64,000 nt of DNA from Clostridium saccharoperbutylacetonicum N1-4(HMT) (GCF_000340885.1 NC_020291.1:2417001-2481000), one strand, 5' to 3'. Shown: positions 16,638 through 26,116, counted from the first letter of the stretch. Numbers and translations are program-made. Notes: generated by a model not told the origin, from the letters alone.

Positions 16638-17180
16638 CTAAAGGCAGATTTTCATAAAATCTTCAGAACTTATCACTTTACTAAATCCTAAACTTTGAGC
16701 AATTAATGTTGCTTTATGGAGATCTTCACTATTTATTGTTCCAATATCATTGCTTACATCTATTGTGCCAGTGGCATCTGATAAAAATTTAACGTTATAT
16801 CCTTTGTGAAATGCATCTCTAGCTGTTGTATCGCAACACATCTGCGTCATATATCCAGAAATAATTACTTCATCAATATCTTCTTTTATTAATATTTCTT
16901 CTAAATTGGTCTTATAAAAACTACTAGGTTTGGTTTTTTCAATAATATAGTCACAAGATTTTTCTAGAATCTTTGGATGTATCTCCCACTCGTTTGATTT
17001 TCTAATAAAAGTATTTCCATCACTTCCTGTGTGTTGAACAATTATTGTAATCATATTGTTTTCTTTTGCATAATCCATTACTTTAAGTATATTATCTAAA
17101 CTATTGCTAGGATATGTTACTTTTAATTTTCCAGTAAAATATTCATTTTGGACATCAATTACAAGTAGCGCTTTTTTCAT
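16638..17180 (-). CDS. Isochorismatase-family cysteine hydrolase
   Basis: A 180-residue cytoplasmic hydrolase of the isochorismatase/nicotinamidase superfamily. The catalytic Asp is in LLVIDVQNEY near residue 9, the Lys is probably in the EKTKPSSFYKT stretch, and the nucleophilic Cys is in SGYMTQMCCDTTARDAFHKGY. Length and motifs match the many stand-alone members whose substrates (amides, nicotinamide, ureido acids) are unknown. Specificity cannot be assigned here. It is divergent from an Lrp/AsnC regulator, with a CTTAAATTTAAG palindrome in the short gap, so that regulator probably controls it. Confidence 0.88.
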   Translation of the reverse strand: MKKALLVIDVQNEYFTGKLKVTYPSNSLDNILKVMDYAKENNMITIIVQHTGSDGNTFIRKSNEWEIHPKILEKSCDYIIEKTKPSSFYKTNLEEILIKEDIDEVIISGYMTQMCCDTTARDAFHKGYNVKFLSDATGTIDVSNDIGTINSEDLHKATLIAQSLGFSKVISSEDFMKICL

Positions 17181-17236
17181 CTTTTATTCCACCTTATCAT
17201 TTATTAATATTGATCTGTTTGCTATAATAATCATAT

Positions 17237-17248
17237 CTTAAATTTAAG
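17237..17248. promoter_or_regulatory. Possible Lrp/AsnC operator
   Basis: CTTAAATTTAAG is a perfect 12-bp AT palindrome in the divergent promoter region of the hydrolase and the Lrp-type gene. Short AT palindromes occur by chance in this genome, so confidence is limited. Confidence 0.4.
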
Positions 17249-17306
17249 TTTAAAGGGGAAAGAGTTTAGTCACTTTTACTTGAAAATTGAAAGGATTTTT
17301 TATTGT

Positions 17307-17720
17307 ATGTTTGATGAAATAGATTTAAAGATTATAGAAATGTTGAAAATCAATTCTAAGATGCCACTTAAAGAAATAGGTGAGGTAATACATTTAACAC
17401 CGCAGGGAGTATCGAATAGGATTATACGCCTTCAAAATTTAGGAATTATAACTGGGTACACTATTTGTATAAATAATGCATTGCTTGGCAAGAACATAAT
17501 AGCCTATATTACTATTTTTATGAAAACAACAAAACACGATAAGCTAATTAAGTTTCTACAATCTAATAGTCTTGTAGATGAAGCACATAAAATTAGTGGT
17601 GATGGCTGTTATTTACTAAAGATTATCTGTTTAAATATGGATGAAATAAACTCTTTTCTTGATTGTTTAACGGAATTTGGCACGTATCGATTAAATTTAT
17701 CTACAGCTTCAATAAAATAA
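17307..17720 (+). CDS. Lrp/AsnC-family transcriptional regulator
   Basis: A 137-residue regulator. The N-terminal AsnC helix-turn-helix is MFDEIDLKIIEMLKINSKMPLKEIGEVIHLTPQGVSNRIIRLQNLGII. It is followed by the RAM ligand-binding fold, with DEAHKISGDGCYLLKIIC at the usual position. The ATG at 17307 matches family starts; an upstream TTG at 17280 would add an atypical nine-residue leader. The protein is slightly shorter than typical Lrp (about 150-160). It probably senses an amino acid and controls the divergent isochorismatase-like gene and perhaps itself. Confidence 0.88.
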   Translation: MFDEIDLKIIEMLKINSKMPLKEIGEVIHLTPQGVSNRIIRLQNLGIITGYTICINNALLGKNIIAYITIFMKTTKHDKLIKFLQSNSLVDEAHKISGDGCYLLKIICLNMDEINSFLDCLTEFGTYRLNLSTASIK

Positions 17721-17756
17721 TTATAATTTTATAAGTATGTGGAAGGAGATATGATT

Positions 17757-18563
17757 ATGGAATTTACAGCAAGAGATATAATGGCCATATTGACTGTATT
17801 AGGAACTTTAATAGCTTTACATATAAAAGCCTTTTATAACTTTTTTATGTCCATAGTAAAAATGAAATATAAAGAAGTGCCAGGGAAGCAATCAATGTTT
17901 AGTGTTGTTGTACAATGGTTGGGTTATATTGGCTTTATTATGTATATGATTGTACTGGGGAGTTTTCTTGCTGAAAGCTTTTATCAAGAGACTCCTATTA
18001 GTAAAATGAAAAATATGACAGCAGCATATTTTTTTGAAATGGCTATATTTATTATAGTTACAATTATAACAGTGTTAGCAGCTATTGATACAATACAAAA
18101 ATTTAGATATTTAAATAAAGCCTTTAGAAATAAATTAGAAGGCGAATTGGTTAAATTAGAAGATGATATTCAAAGCAAAAATATGAAAAATATATATGCT
18201 TTTAGTATTTCTGCTGCAATGTTTTTATTTATTATTATAGAAAGAATTTCAAGCGGTGTTGAAGTTACAAGCAGTAAAATTGTTTTGTTTAATAATAATG
18301 AAAAAGTTGAAACATTTTTAATAGCTTTAATAATGGAATTGATCGTCAGTACTTTATTAATAATATCAATAAATATGAAGGAAATAATAAAAACTATAAA
18401 GAGTAAATCATTATATTTAATACTAATTGATGATGAAGAAATTTATTGTAGTTGTTACCTTGAATATAAAAATCATTATTTAGTTATAAAAAAAGATAAG
18501 AAATTTGAAAGATATATAAGTAAAACTAAAGTGAAGGAAATAAGAAAGATTAGAAGCAATTAA
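17757..18563 (+). CDS. Membrane protein of unknown function
   Basis: A 268-residue protein I do not recognise. There are about five hydrophobic segments: residues 5-25, 50-72, 86-112, 148-165 and 187-207. A charged segment, FRYLNKAFRNKLEGELVKLEDDIQSKNM, lies between the third and fourth. The C-terminal 60 residues are soluble and basic (YLILIDDEEIYCSCYLEYKNHYLVIKKDKKF) and look like a small beta domain on the cytoplasmic side. Of two possible starts, the second ATG at 17757 is preferred because AAGGAG is about 8 bp away, against 2 bp for the ATG at 17751. It follows the Lrp gene by 36 bp and could share its transcript. Confidence 0.75.
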   Translation: MEFTARDIMAILTVLGTLIALHIKAFYNFFMSIVKMKYKEVPGKQSMFSVVVQWLGYIGFIMYMIVLGSFLAESFYQETPISKMKNMTAAYFFEMAIFIIVTIITVLAAIDTIQKFRYLNKAFRNKLEGELVKLEDDIQSKNMKNIYAFSISAAMFLFIIIERISSGVEVTSSKIVLFNNNEKVETFLIALIMELIVSTLLIISINMKEIIKTIKSKSLYLILIDDEEIYCSCYLEYKNHYLVIKKDKKFERYISKTKVKEIRKIRSN

Positions 18564-18703
18564 ATTTAAAGAAATATATTTAGCTAATTATTCTTTGAAT
18601 TTTATCTGTAGAACTTTTATATTTGGAAATATGGACTTTCTAATTTGAGCTTTTATCCTCAAATGATAATTGAATATTGATAATTAGAACCTATATTAGA
18701 ACT

Positions 18704-18757
18704 TAAGGGTGAATATCCTCAAAAATAATAATTGAGGATATTTACCCTTATTTTTTT
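18704..18757 (+). terminator. Terminator after the unknown membrane protein
   Basis: AAGGGTGAATATCCTCAA pairs with TTGAGGATATTTACCCTT across a short loop and is followed by ATTTTTTTATT. Repeat family B begins within this T-run. Confidence 0.88.
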
Positions 18758-19030
18758 ATTCTTTAGTAATTTATAATGCAGTAAAATCTGAGGATAATAT
18801 ATGAAAAAGGCTATTTAACTGAGTTGTGTATAAGAAAAGAATAAAAAACAAATCATATTCGCCTGCATAAAATGTTCTCATATGCAGCATAGCTGCTCTT
18901 TCTAAGGTGCACATTTTTCTCACATACGTTCGAAAAGGCAGATGCGCACCTATAAAAAGAGTGCGAAGCACAATACGGAACTTAATATTAAAAATCTCCG
19001 GCTCCACAGTCGCCTACAATTTTTTTATAT
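18746..19030. repeat. Dispersed repeat, family B copy 1
   Basis: This shares ordered blocks with 61516-61720: TTTTTTATTCTTTAG at the start, then GAATAAAAAA-C/T-AAATC and TATTCGCCTGC, then TTTTTCTCACATRCGTTCG with AAAAGGCA-R-ATGCG, and AAATCTCCGGCTCCACAG with TCGCCT. Copy 1 carries extra interior sequence containing its own inverted repeats (GGTGCACAT...GATGCGCACC). No convincing gene lies here. It covers most of the gap 18564-19112; the rest is plain AT-rich sequence. Confidence 0.7.
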
Positions 19031-19112
19031 AAAATTATAGAATTTTAGAAAGTTGAGAAGCTGATTAAATCTAGGAGTTTATAAGATTAAATGGCAATGT
19101 TGATTTACTCAT

Positions 19113-19709
19113 CTATAAGCTTTGCCTATTTTTCTGAAGGGCATTAGCTATAATATCACAATATTGCACCATATGTTCAATTGGTACAATCATACCTTCT
19201 TCAAGCCATTCTCCGGCTGAATAAACTAATGCAGGAGAATAAAACTCTGCAATGATATCTATTGGAACAATAAATTTAGCTCCATTAGTTACATCGAATT
19301 CTAGTTTGGATTTTATGCATTGAAGCACTATTTTTTGAAGCATCTTCATTGCAGAACCATTATTTAGTAAGCCGATAGTATACATTTTCTTATTTTCGCG
19401 CATATGTTCAAGAAGAAGTTTGAATAAATTAGCATAATATTGATTTGGATTATCTTCAGACGTATATTGCAAACTCTTTTTTTCAAAATCCTGTATTAAT
19501 TGTCTGAGCATAAAATCAAGTAATTGGAATTTATCTTCAAAATGTTTATAAAAGGTTGTTCTATGTATCATAGCTTTATCACAGATGTCTGAAATGCGGA
19601 TATCGTTAAAATTTTTTTCTGTAAGTAAGTCTATTAGGGTATCAAATAATAGTTTATGCATTCTTCGAGTTCTTAAATCAAGATTTTCATCATTTACATT
19701 AATATTCAT
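19113..19709 (-). CDS. TetR-family transcriptional regulator of the RND efflux operon
   Basis: A 198-residue regulator. The N-terminal TetR helix-turn-helix covers about residues 10-60 (LLFDTLIDLLTEKNFNDIRISDICDKAMIHRTTFYKHFEDKFQLL). The C-terminal all-helical part is of the type found in many firmicute TetR proteins that control efflux pumps. AGGAGGTCCAT precedes the ATG on its strand. It is divergent from the TolC-like/adaptor/RND operon with a 189-bp gap containing TCTACA...TGTAGA inverted repeats. It most likely represses that operon and itself; the inducer is unknown. Confidence 0.9.
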   Translation of the reverse strand: MNINVNDENLDLRTRRMHKLLFDTLIDLLTEKNFNDIRISDICDKAMIHRTTFYKHFEDKFQLLDFMLRQLIQDFEKKSLQYTSEDNPNQYYANLFKLLLEHMRENKKMYTIGLLNNGSAMKMLQKIVLQCIKSKLEFDVTNGAKFIVPIDIIAEFYSPALVYSAGEWLEEGMIVPIEHMVQYCDIIANALQKNRQSL

Positions 19710-19730
19710 ATGGACCTCCTAACAAAATAA

Positions 19731-19754
19731 TCTACAAATATTAAAAAATGTAGA
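19731..19754. promoter_or_regulatory. Candidate TetR operator 1
   Basis: TCTACA-N12-TGTAGA lies 22 bp upstream of the TetR start codon. The same half-sites recur near the divergent operon. Confidence 0.45.
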
Positions 19755-19836
19755 CGCTATATATAATTTAAAAATATTGTTTCTTGATAAGACTATATCA
19801 ACAGTATAAAGTATAAACATACACTTGTAAACAGAA

Positions 19837-19869
19837 TCTACACATGTATCTCTTTAATACATATGTAGA
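19837..19869. promoter_or_regulatory. Candidate TetR operator 2
   Basis: TCTACACATGTAT and ATACATATGTAGA form an inverted repeat with one mismatch, ending 30 bp before the TolC-like start codon. Binding here would block transcription of the efflux operon. Confidence 0.5.
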
Positions 19870-19898
19870 GATTAAAATAAATGGAGAGGTGATTATCA

Positions 19899-21170
19899 AT
19901 GAAGCAAAGAATAAAAAGAATCTTAACTATTGGAAGCATAATTGGACTTATGACTAGTAGTGTTGTACCAGTATCTGCAGCAGATACTTCAATTAAAACT
20001 CAAAATTTACAAAGTATTAAAGAGAAAAAAAATCTTCCGTTAGAGGAAGCTATAGCTGGAGCTATAAATAATAGTGATAAATTAAATTTAAAATCAAGAG
20101 AAATAAAAATGTATGAAGATAAGATGAGACTTCAAGAGAAATACAATGATTATTATAATTCTATAAATCAAAAAGTATATGATTATCCTTACGATAAGCT
20201 TGAACTTCAAGAAAAACAAAGCAAACAAGCTAAGGAATTTATGAAAGATCAAATAGCAAGTGATATTACTAATAAATATAACGATATGGTTTTAAAAGAA
20301 ATTGATCTTAATAAATCAAAGAGGGCTTTGGAATTCAAGAAAATAGATTTGGAATTTATTAAAGGAAAATTATCTTTAGAAATGGCAACACCTACAGAGG
20401 TTAAGGATGCACAAATTGAATTAACTTCATTGGAAAATGATATAAGGGCAAAGGAAAATTTATTAAACGACAATAAAGATTATTTTAAAGTTATCACTGA
20501 TTTAGATGTAAAAGATAACTATAAACTTGACTATAGTATGAATTATGAAAAATTTAAAATAACTGGCTCGGTGGATGAGTATATAGATGACAAAATAGAT
20601 ACCTATTTAAACTATGATAATAAAATATTTAAATTATCTAAGGATTATATGAAAAAGCTAAAAGAAGATGGAATAAAGGATATTATGAGTAAAACTCCAG
20701 AAACTCTTCCAGATAGAGCTTCAAATATAACAGTTAAGGCTGATGGAACTACTGAATTTGATGCTGGTTCATATGCTTTAAGATTAATAGACTATCAACA
20801 AAAACAGCAGGAATACTTAGCTAAATTGAATGCTTATGGAGAATATATTGATGGACAATATAGTGTCGATGAAGCAAAGGTAAATATAGATGAAGCTAAG
20901 AGAAATATAAAAAATGCAATGAAGGAAAGTTATTCAACCCTTTTAGCATTGGAAGATAAGATAAATAATCTGAAGGAGCAGGAAACTTCAGTAAATACAA
21001 AATTAAGCTTTGCAAAAGCTCAAGTAGATATGGGATTAATGCTCCAAAATGATTATGATAAGCAGGTTTTAGAAAGTGAAGATTTAGATACTGGTATAAG
21101 AAAACTTGTGTATACCTATAACAATTTAAAAGACAATATACAAATGCCATGGATATTAAGTAGTAAATAA
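19899..21170 (+). CDS. TolC-family-like secreted coiled-coil protein
   Basis: A 423-residue protein with an N-terminal signal peptide (MKQRIKRILTIGSIIGLMTSSVVPVSAA). The rest is largely alpha-helical, with long charged heptad-like stretches in two halves: about residues 40-190 (LEEAIAGAINNSDKLNLKSREIKMYEDK; LEFIKGKLSLEMATPTEVKDAQIELTSLEND) and about 320-415. The second half ends with LSFAKAQVDMGLMLQNDYDKQVLESEDL, the repeat-type sequence of outer membrane efflux proteins. It is the first gene of an operon with an adaptor and an RND pump. A monoderm Clostridium has no outer membrane, so its role cannot be the classical channel; spanning the cell wall is one guess. GGAGAGGTG precedes the ATG. 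Confidence 0.8.
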   Translation: MKQRIKRILTIGSIIGLMTSSVVPVSAADTSIKTQNLQSIKEKKNLPLEEAIAGAINNSDKLNLKSREIKMYEDKMRLQEKYNDYYNSINQKVYDYPYDKLELQEKQSKQAKEFMKDQIASDITNKYNDMVLKEIDLNKSKRALEFKKIDLEFIKGKLSLEMATPTEVKDAQIELTSLENDIRAKENLLNDNKDYFKVITDLDVKDNYKLDYSMNYEKFKITGSVDEYIDDKIDTYLNYDNKIFKLSKDYMKKLKEDGIKDIMSKTPETLPDRASNITVKADGTTEFDAGSYALRLIDYQQKQQEYLAKLNAYGEYIDGQYSVDEAKVNIDEAKRNIKNAMKESYSTLLALEDKINNLKEQETSVNTKLSFAKAQVDMGLMLQNDYDKQVLESEDLDTGIRKLVYTYNNLKDNIQMPWILSSK

Positions 21171-21255
21171 GTTGAAGATTAATGAACAAATAAGGTTGTA
21201 ATGAAATTAAAAATCTAGATAAGATGAAGAATAGCGCTTCATACAGGGAGGAAAT

Positions 21256-22467
21256 ATGAATAAAAAAATAATAGCGGTTTGTTTAGTATGTTTTAATCTT
21301 TTTATGTTAAGTGGCTGTAGTAGTGATAATAATTCAACAGCAGAAATAAAAACTTATCCAGTAAAGACTGTGGAGCTTAAGGATGAGAGTTATCCAATTT
21401 CTTTAGAGTATGAAGGGCTTACAGGAGGAAGTGAAGTTAGAAAACTTTCCTTTAAAAGTTCTGCTAGAGTAAGTAAAATATATGTTTCTAAAGGGCAACA
21501 AGTAAAAAAGGGGGATAAGCTTGTTGACTTAGATAAAACAGATTTGGATTTTGCAGCAAATGGCTCAAAAGCTCAAATGGATGCAGCTTCAGCACAATAT
21601 GAAAAAGCAGTAAATGGAGCTCAAGCAGAGGATATAAACAAAGCGCAAATTGCAGTAAAGAATGCTGAAGATAATTATAATTACTGTAAAGATTTATACA
21701 ATAAAAATCTTAGTTTGTATCAAATGCATGCAATAACTAAGCAGCAGCTAGACGATATTAAAATTAAATTAAATGGCAGTGAAAGTGAGCTTAATGCAGC
21801 AAGGGAAACATTAAAACAACTTCAAAATGGAACTAGAAGTGAAGATGAAAATGTGGCACTAGCTCAACTAAATGCAGCAAAGGCTGATTATGCTTCAAAA
21901 GTAAACTTAGTTCAAGATGCTTCTCTTATAGCGGATGTTGATGGATATGTTGTAGATATTTTAGGTAAAGAAGGTGAAATGCAGTCAGCAGGGTATCCTG
22001 TAGTATTAATTAGAAGTGAAAATCAAGTGGTTACAGTAGGTTTATCTGATGAAGATGTAAAGAAGATACAAATAGGAACTAAAACACAAGTTAAAATTGA
22101 CAATAATACTACAGATGGAGAAGTTATGAATATAGTTCAAATGGCTGACAGTAAGTCGGGAACTTATAGTGCGGAAATAAAATTAATAAACCCAATAGAC
22201 AATAATAAATTTTATATAGGTCAATCAGTAAAAGTTTATATTAGTGAAGGTGAAAAGAAAGGATTGTGGATTCCTATTACAAGTATTTTAAATGATGGAC
22301 AAGATTATGTTTTTGTGGTTGAAAATGGACATGCCGTTAAGAAAAATGTGACCTTAGGTCAAACTAATGAAAATTTAGTAAATGTTGAAGGACTTAAAAA
22401 TGGAGATAAGCTTATTAATGAAGGAATGAAAAATATAAAAGCTGGATATCAGGTTTCAGCAGAGTAA
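21256..22467 (+). CDS. RND efflux membrane-fusion (adaptor) lipoprotein, HlyD family
   Basis: A 403-residue adaptor with a lipoprotein signal whose lipobox is LSGC (Cys about residue 21). The biotinyl-lipoyl-like half-motif SARVSKIYVSKGQQVKKGDKLVDLDKTDL precedes a coiled-coil hairpin (about residues 95-205). This is followed by the second lipoyl half (DASLIADVDGYVVDILGKEGEMQSAG), a beta-barrel and a membrane-proximal domain (GLWIPITSILNDGQDYVFVVENGHAVKKNVTLG). It links the RND pump encoded next to exported substrate paths. GGGAGG stands before the ATG, and the RND start follows 12 bp after its stop. Confidence 0.92.
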   Translation: MNKKIIAVCLVCFNLFMLSGCSSDNNSTAEIKTYPVKTVELKDESYPISLEYEGLTGGSEVRKLSFKSSARVSKIYVSKGQQVKKGDKLVDLDKTDLDFAANGSKAQMDAASAQYEKAVNGAQAEDINKAQIAVKNAEDNYNYCKDLYNKNLSLYQMHAITKQQLDDIKIKLNGSESELNAARETLKQLQNGTRSEDENVALAQLNAAKADYASKVNLVQDASLIADVDGYVVDILGKEGEMQSAGYPVVLIRSENQVVTVGLSDEDVKKIQIGTKTQVKIDNNTTDGEVMNIVQMADSKSGTYSAEIKLINPIDNNKFYIGQSVKVYISEGEKKGLWIPITSILNDGQDYVFVVENGHAVKKNVTLGQTNENLVNVEGLKNGDKLINEGMKNIKAGYQVSAE

Positions 22468-22479
22468 GGAGGATATACT

Positions 22480-25400
22480 ATGGGATTGATTAACGCAGCA
22501 ATTAAAAATAAAAAGATAGTTCTGTTTTTAGTGCTAATTACTATCTTAAGCGGTTTAGCTTGTTATTACTATATTCCTAAACAGGAAAGTCCAGATGTTT
22601 CCTCCCCAGCAGCAATGATTACAACTATTTATCCAGGGGCTTCTCCTAAGGATGTAGAAAGCTTAGTTACTAAAAAAATCGAAGACAAGATAGAAGAAAT
22701 TGATGGTTATGATTATGCAGAATCTTTTTCTCAAAATAGTGCATCTATAGTTATTGTTTACCTAAATAATGATGCTGATAAAGATAAAGCGTGGCGTACA
22801 CTAAGAGATAAGATAAAGGATTTAAAAGCTGATCTTCCAAATGGAGTTGAAGAAAGTAAAATAGATACAAACCTTACGCAGACAGCAGGGATGATTTTAA
22901 GTATATCAGGTGACAATTATTCCTATGAACAATTAGGAAATTATGCTGATGATATAAAGAAACAATTAGGTGGCATCAGTGGGATTTCAAGATTTGATAT
23001 AAAGGGAAAACAAGATAAGCAAGTAAAAGTTCAAGTGGATTTAAGCAAAATAAATAAATCTTCTATTTCTCTTGAAGAAGTATGTGGTGTACTTCAAGCA
23101 CAAAATGTGGAAATTCCATCTGGATCTTTAGAGTTAGCTACTGGAAAGATAAAAGTGCAGACACCCGGAAGCTTTACTTCACTTAAAGATATAGAAAATA
23201 CAATTGTTGGGGTTTCCTCAGATACAGGACAAACTTTAAAGTTAAAAGATATTGCAACTGTAAGTATGGATTATGATGATGATAGTGCATATAAATTTAC
23301 TGACAATGGGAAAAAAGCAGTATTGCTTGCAGGATATTTTCAAGATAATAAAAATATAGTTTTAATTGGTGATGATGTAAGAAAAAAATTAGATGAAATA
23401 AAGAAACAATTGCCACAGGATTTAACTATAGATGAAGTTACTTTTCAGCCAAAAGATGTAGATGATTCAGTTTCATTTTTTATGAAAAACCTTGAAGAAG
23501 GAGTAGTTCTCGTAGTAATTACTGTTTTGATAGGAATGGGAATTAGAAATGCATTAGTTGTATCTTCGGTTATTCCAATATCAATAGCTCTATCTTTTAT
23601 TGCTATGGAGGTTTTAGGGATAAAAGTACATCAAATATCAACAACGGCACTTATTATAGCCTTGGGAATACTGGTGGATGATGCTATTGTAATAGGAGAT
23701 GTTGTTCAAGTAGGCATTGATGAAGGCTTACCAGGAGATGAGGCAGCCTTTAAAGGAATTAAAAAATTATTTGTGCCTGTATTTACCTCTACTTTAATAA
23801 TAGTTGGTGCTTTTGCTCCTCTTTTAAGTATACCAGGAGCTGTAGGGGAGTTTATAAGTACACTGCCACAAGTAGTTATGATTTGTATAACTTGCTCATA
23901 TATATCAGCCTTATTTATAACTCCAGCTATGTCATCTTTGTTTTTTAAGAAAAGTAAACAACCAACAAAAGAAAATAAAATTCAAAAATTCTTTAATAAG
24001 CTTTTAACTTATGGACTTAGCCATAAAATAAAAATTATTGCAGCTTCTTTGCTTGTTTTAGTAGTATCGATGGGATTAATAAATTTATTAGGAACACAAT
24101 TCTTTCCTTATGTAGATAAGAATGTTATTTACATAGATATTGCTAATGAAAAAGTTGAAGATATTAATAGTACAGGAAAATTAGTTAGCAAGGTAGAAGA
24201 AGTTTTAAAAGAACAAGAAGAGGTTACAAGCTACACTTCAGCTATAGGCGGAGGTATGCCTAGTTTTTATATTACACTTCCTACGGTAGCACCAGCTAAA
24301 GATGTAGCTCAAATTATGGTGAAGGTAGATTTAGAAAAGACTAAAAAGTTTGAAACAAGAGAAAAACTTGTTGAGTATGTTCAAAATCAATTGGACAGTA
24401 AAATATCTGGAGGAACTGCTACAGTAAAACTTTTAGAACAAGCAATGCCAATTGGGGCACCTGTTAGATTAAGGCTTACTGGAGATGATTTAGATAAAAT
24501 ATATGCAGCTTCAGAACAGATACAAGAAAAATTAAAGGATATGTCAGGAACTACAAATGTAAGAGATGATGCAGCTAAAAAGACTTATGAATATGAAGTG
24601 CTTATTGATAGCACAAAAGCATCTCAATATGGTTTGTTAAAATCTGATATTTTAAAACAAATGAATATTGCTTTAAAAGGATATAGCAGCTCTGTATATA
24701 GAAAGAGTGGAAATGAATATGATATATTAGTTAAAAGCAATATCAGTTCAGTAGAAGATTTAAAGAATTTACAAGTAAAATCAAGTATTGCAAGTAATAA
24801 AATCTTATTAAATCAAGTGGCAACAGTAAAGCTTAATTCGCAGTTAGATCAAATAAAACATTATAAAAAGGATAAGACGGTAACAGTATTTAGTGATGTA
24901 AAATCTGATTATAATGCAAGCGATATTGAGAGTAAGTTAAAAGCAGAAATAAATAAAATGGACTTGAATGGTGTAAATGTTCTTTATGATGGAGAGCAAA
25001 ATCAAATAGAAACTAACTTTACAAGCCTTGGAGTTGCAGGCGTGCTTACTATAATAATAATTTATTTAATTCTATTTGTTCAATTTAAGTCATTTGTACA
25101 ACCTTTTGTAATAATATATTCGCTGCCATTATCGCTGATGGGAGTAATAATAGGTTTAATAATATTTGATATGCCATTATCATTAACTGCAGTTATGGGT
25201 ATAATAAGCTTGATTGGGGTAGTTATAAGAAATGCAATACTTCTTGTAGAATATATAATTGAGGGAAGACACGAAGGGCTTTCTATAGATGAAGCTTGTA
25301 TACATGCAGTAAGCCAAAGGTTCAGACCGATAATATTAAGCTCAACAGCAACCATAACAGGGCTTATACCACTTGCATTTTCTAATAGTACTTTATTTGG

Positions 25401-25515
25401 ACCTATGTCTGTAACTATAATTTTTGGCCTTGCATCAGCAACTTTCCTAACTTTTATAGTTGTCCCAGTAATGTATTCTTTGGTTAATAATAGGCTGGAG
25501 GCTAAAAAGAAATAA
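22480..25515 (+). CDS. RND-family (AcrB/SwrC-like) proton-driven efflux pump
   Basis: A 1011-residue inner-membrane antiporter with the normal RND layout: TM1 at the N-terminus, a large external loop (about 35-320), TM2-6 (about 330-490), TM7, a second large loop (about 560-840) and TM8-12. The proton-relay region in TM4 reads ALGILVDDAIVIGD with the paired aspartates. GVVIRNAILLVEYIIEG is the matching region in the second half. It exports amphiphilic drugs, surfactants or peptides. AAGGAGG stands before the ATG. It is the last gene of the TetR-controlled operon. Firmicute relatives include the surfactin exporter SwrC, so export of a lipopeptide such as the NRPS product is possible but unproven. 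Confidence 0.95.
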   Translation: MGLINAAIKNKKIVLFLVLITILSGLACYYYIPKQESPDVSSPAAMITTIYPGASPKDVESLVTKKIEDKIEEIDGYDYAESFSQNSASIVIVYLNNDADKDKAWRTLRDKIKDLKADLPNGVEESKIDTNLTQTAGMILSISGDNYSYEQLGNYADDIKKQLGGISGISRFDIKGKQDKQVKVQVDLSKINKSSISLEEVCGVLQAQNVEIPSGSLELATGKIKVQTPGSFTSLKDIENTIVGVSSDTGQTLKLKDIATVSMDYDDDSAYKFTDNGKKAVLLAGYFQDNKNIVLIGDDVRKKLDEIKKQLPQDLTIDEVTFQPKDVDDSVSFFMKNLEEGVVLVVITVLIGMGIRNALVVSSVIPISIALSFIAMEVLGIKVHQISTTALIIALGILVDDAIVIGDVVQVGIDEGLPGDEAAFKGIKKLFVPVFTSTLIIVGAFAPLLSIPGAVGEFISTLPQVVMICITCSYISALFITPAMSSLFFKKSKQPTKENKIQKFFNKLLTYGLSHKIKIIAASLLVLVVSMGLINLLGTQFFPYVDKNVIYIDIANEKVEDINSTGKLVSKVEEVLKEQEEVTSYTSAIGGGMPSFYITLPTVAPAKDVAQIMVKVDLEKTKKFETREKLVEYVQNQLDSKISGGTATVKLLEQAMPIGAPVRLRLTGDDLDKIYAASEQIQEKLKDMSGTTNVRDDAAKKTYEYEVLIDSTKASQYGLLKSDILKQMNIALKGYSSSVYRKSGNEYDILVKSNISSVEDLKNLQVKSSIASNKILLNQVATVKLNSQLDQIKHYKKDKTVTVFSDVKSDYNASDIESKLKAEINKMDLNGVNVLYDGEQNQIETNFTSLGVAGVLTIIIIYLILFVQFKSFVQPFVIIYSLPLSLMGVIIGLIIFDMPLSLTAVMGIISLIGVVIRNAILLVEYIIEGRHEGLSIDEACIHAVSQRFRPIILSSTATITGLIPLAFSNSTLFGPMSVTIIFGLASATFLTFIVVPVMYSLVNNRLEAKKK

Positions 25516-25618
25516 GAACAATGAGGATGTCAAGGTAACAAGCATTTCATTTATAGTTACTTACATAATATGATGACCTTTATTATAAAAATTGGATTAA
25601 GATCTTATGTAAATTAAA

Positions 25619-25665
25619 AAAAGGAATACTTAGTGCAAGAAATGCTCTAAGTGTTCCTTTTTTTA
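25619..25665. terminator. Bidirectional terminator between the RND pump and MarR genes
   Basis: AAAGGAATACTTAG pairs with CTAAGTGTTCCTTT (one G-T pair), followed by T-runs. On the other strand an A-rich flank serves the converging MarR gene. Confidence 0.85.
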
Positions 25666-25671
25666 TGTACG

Positions 25672-26115
25672 TTAATCCAATCGATTAAGGTAGTTGCGAA
25701 AAATACTTTCATGTTCTTGCAAAATACCAAAAAACTCATCATCTATTTTTTCAACTACTGGAAGGGCTGTTTTAACCATATCAAGCCCTTTTGGCAAAAG
25801 AATAACTGAATTTGCTCTACTATCGTCAGGGTTAGCAGTTCGCTTTATAAAGTCGTTCTTTTCTAAGCCTCTGATAATTTGAGATGTAGACATAACATCC
25901 ATATCTGCAAGTTTTGCAATGCTTACCTGTGTGACATTATCATCTGATTGGCTAAGATAATTTAATGTAGTAAGCACTACAAATTGTGGATGAGTAATGC
26001 CTAATTTACGAAGTTCTTGTGTAATGATTGAATGCCATTTATTATATACTCGGATAAAAAGAAGACCAGTTGAAGATTCTGCATCATCTTTAAATCGAGC
26101 TGATGGAAAGTCCAA
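25672..26115 (-). CDS. MarR-family transcriptional regulator
   Basis: A winged-helix regulator of about 147 residues: a dimerisation helix (FIRVYNKWHSIITQELRKLGI), then helix-turn-helix and recognition helix (VSIAKLADMDVMSTSQIIRGLEKNDFI) and wing (RTANPDDSRANSVILLPKG). It lies directly after the SRPBCC gene and overlaps or abuts its end. AGGAGG lies inside the SRPBCC 3' end. The TTG at 26115 leaves a 12-bp spacing; a TTG at 26127 touches the ribosome site and is too close, but the start is uncertain. The pair is probably repressed by this protein at the long palindrome 26561-26589. Confidence 0.88.
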   Translation of the reverse strand: MDFPSARFKDDAESSTGLLFIRVYNKWHSIITQELRKLGITHPQFVVLTTLNYLSQSDDNVTQVSIAKLADMDVMSTSQIIRGLEKNDFIKRTANPDDSRANSVILLPKGLDMVKTALPVVEKIDDEFFGILQEHESIFRNYLNRLD

Positions 26116-26116
26116 T

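Noticed and set aside
18771..19007. 78-codon minus-strand frame inside repeat family B
   Set aside because: The second copy at 61.5 kb lacks the region and breaks the frame; there is no ribosome site.
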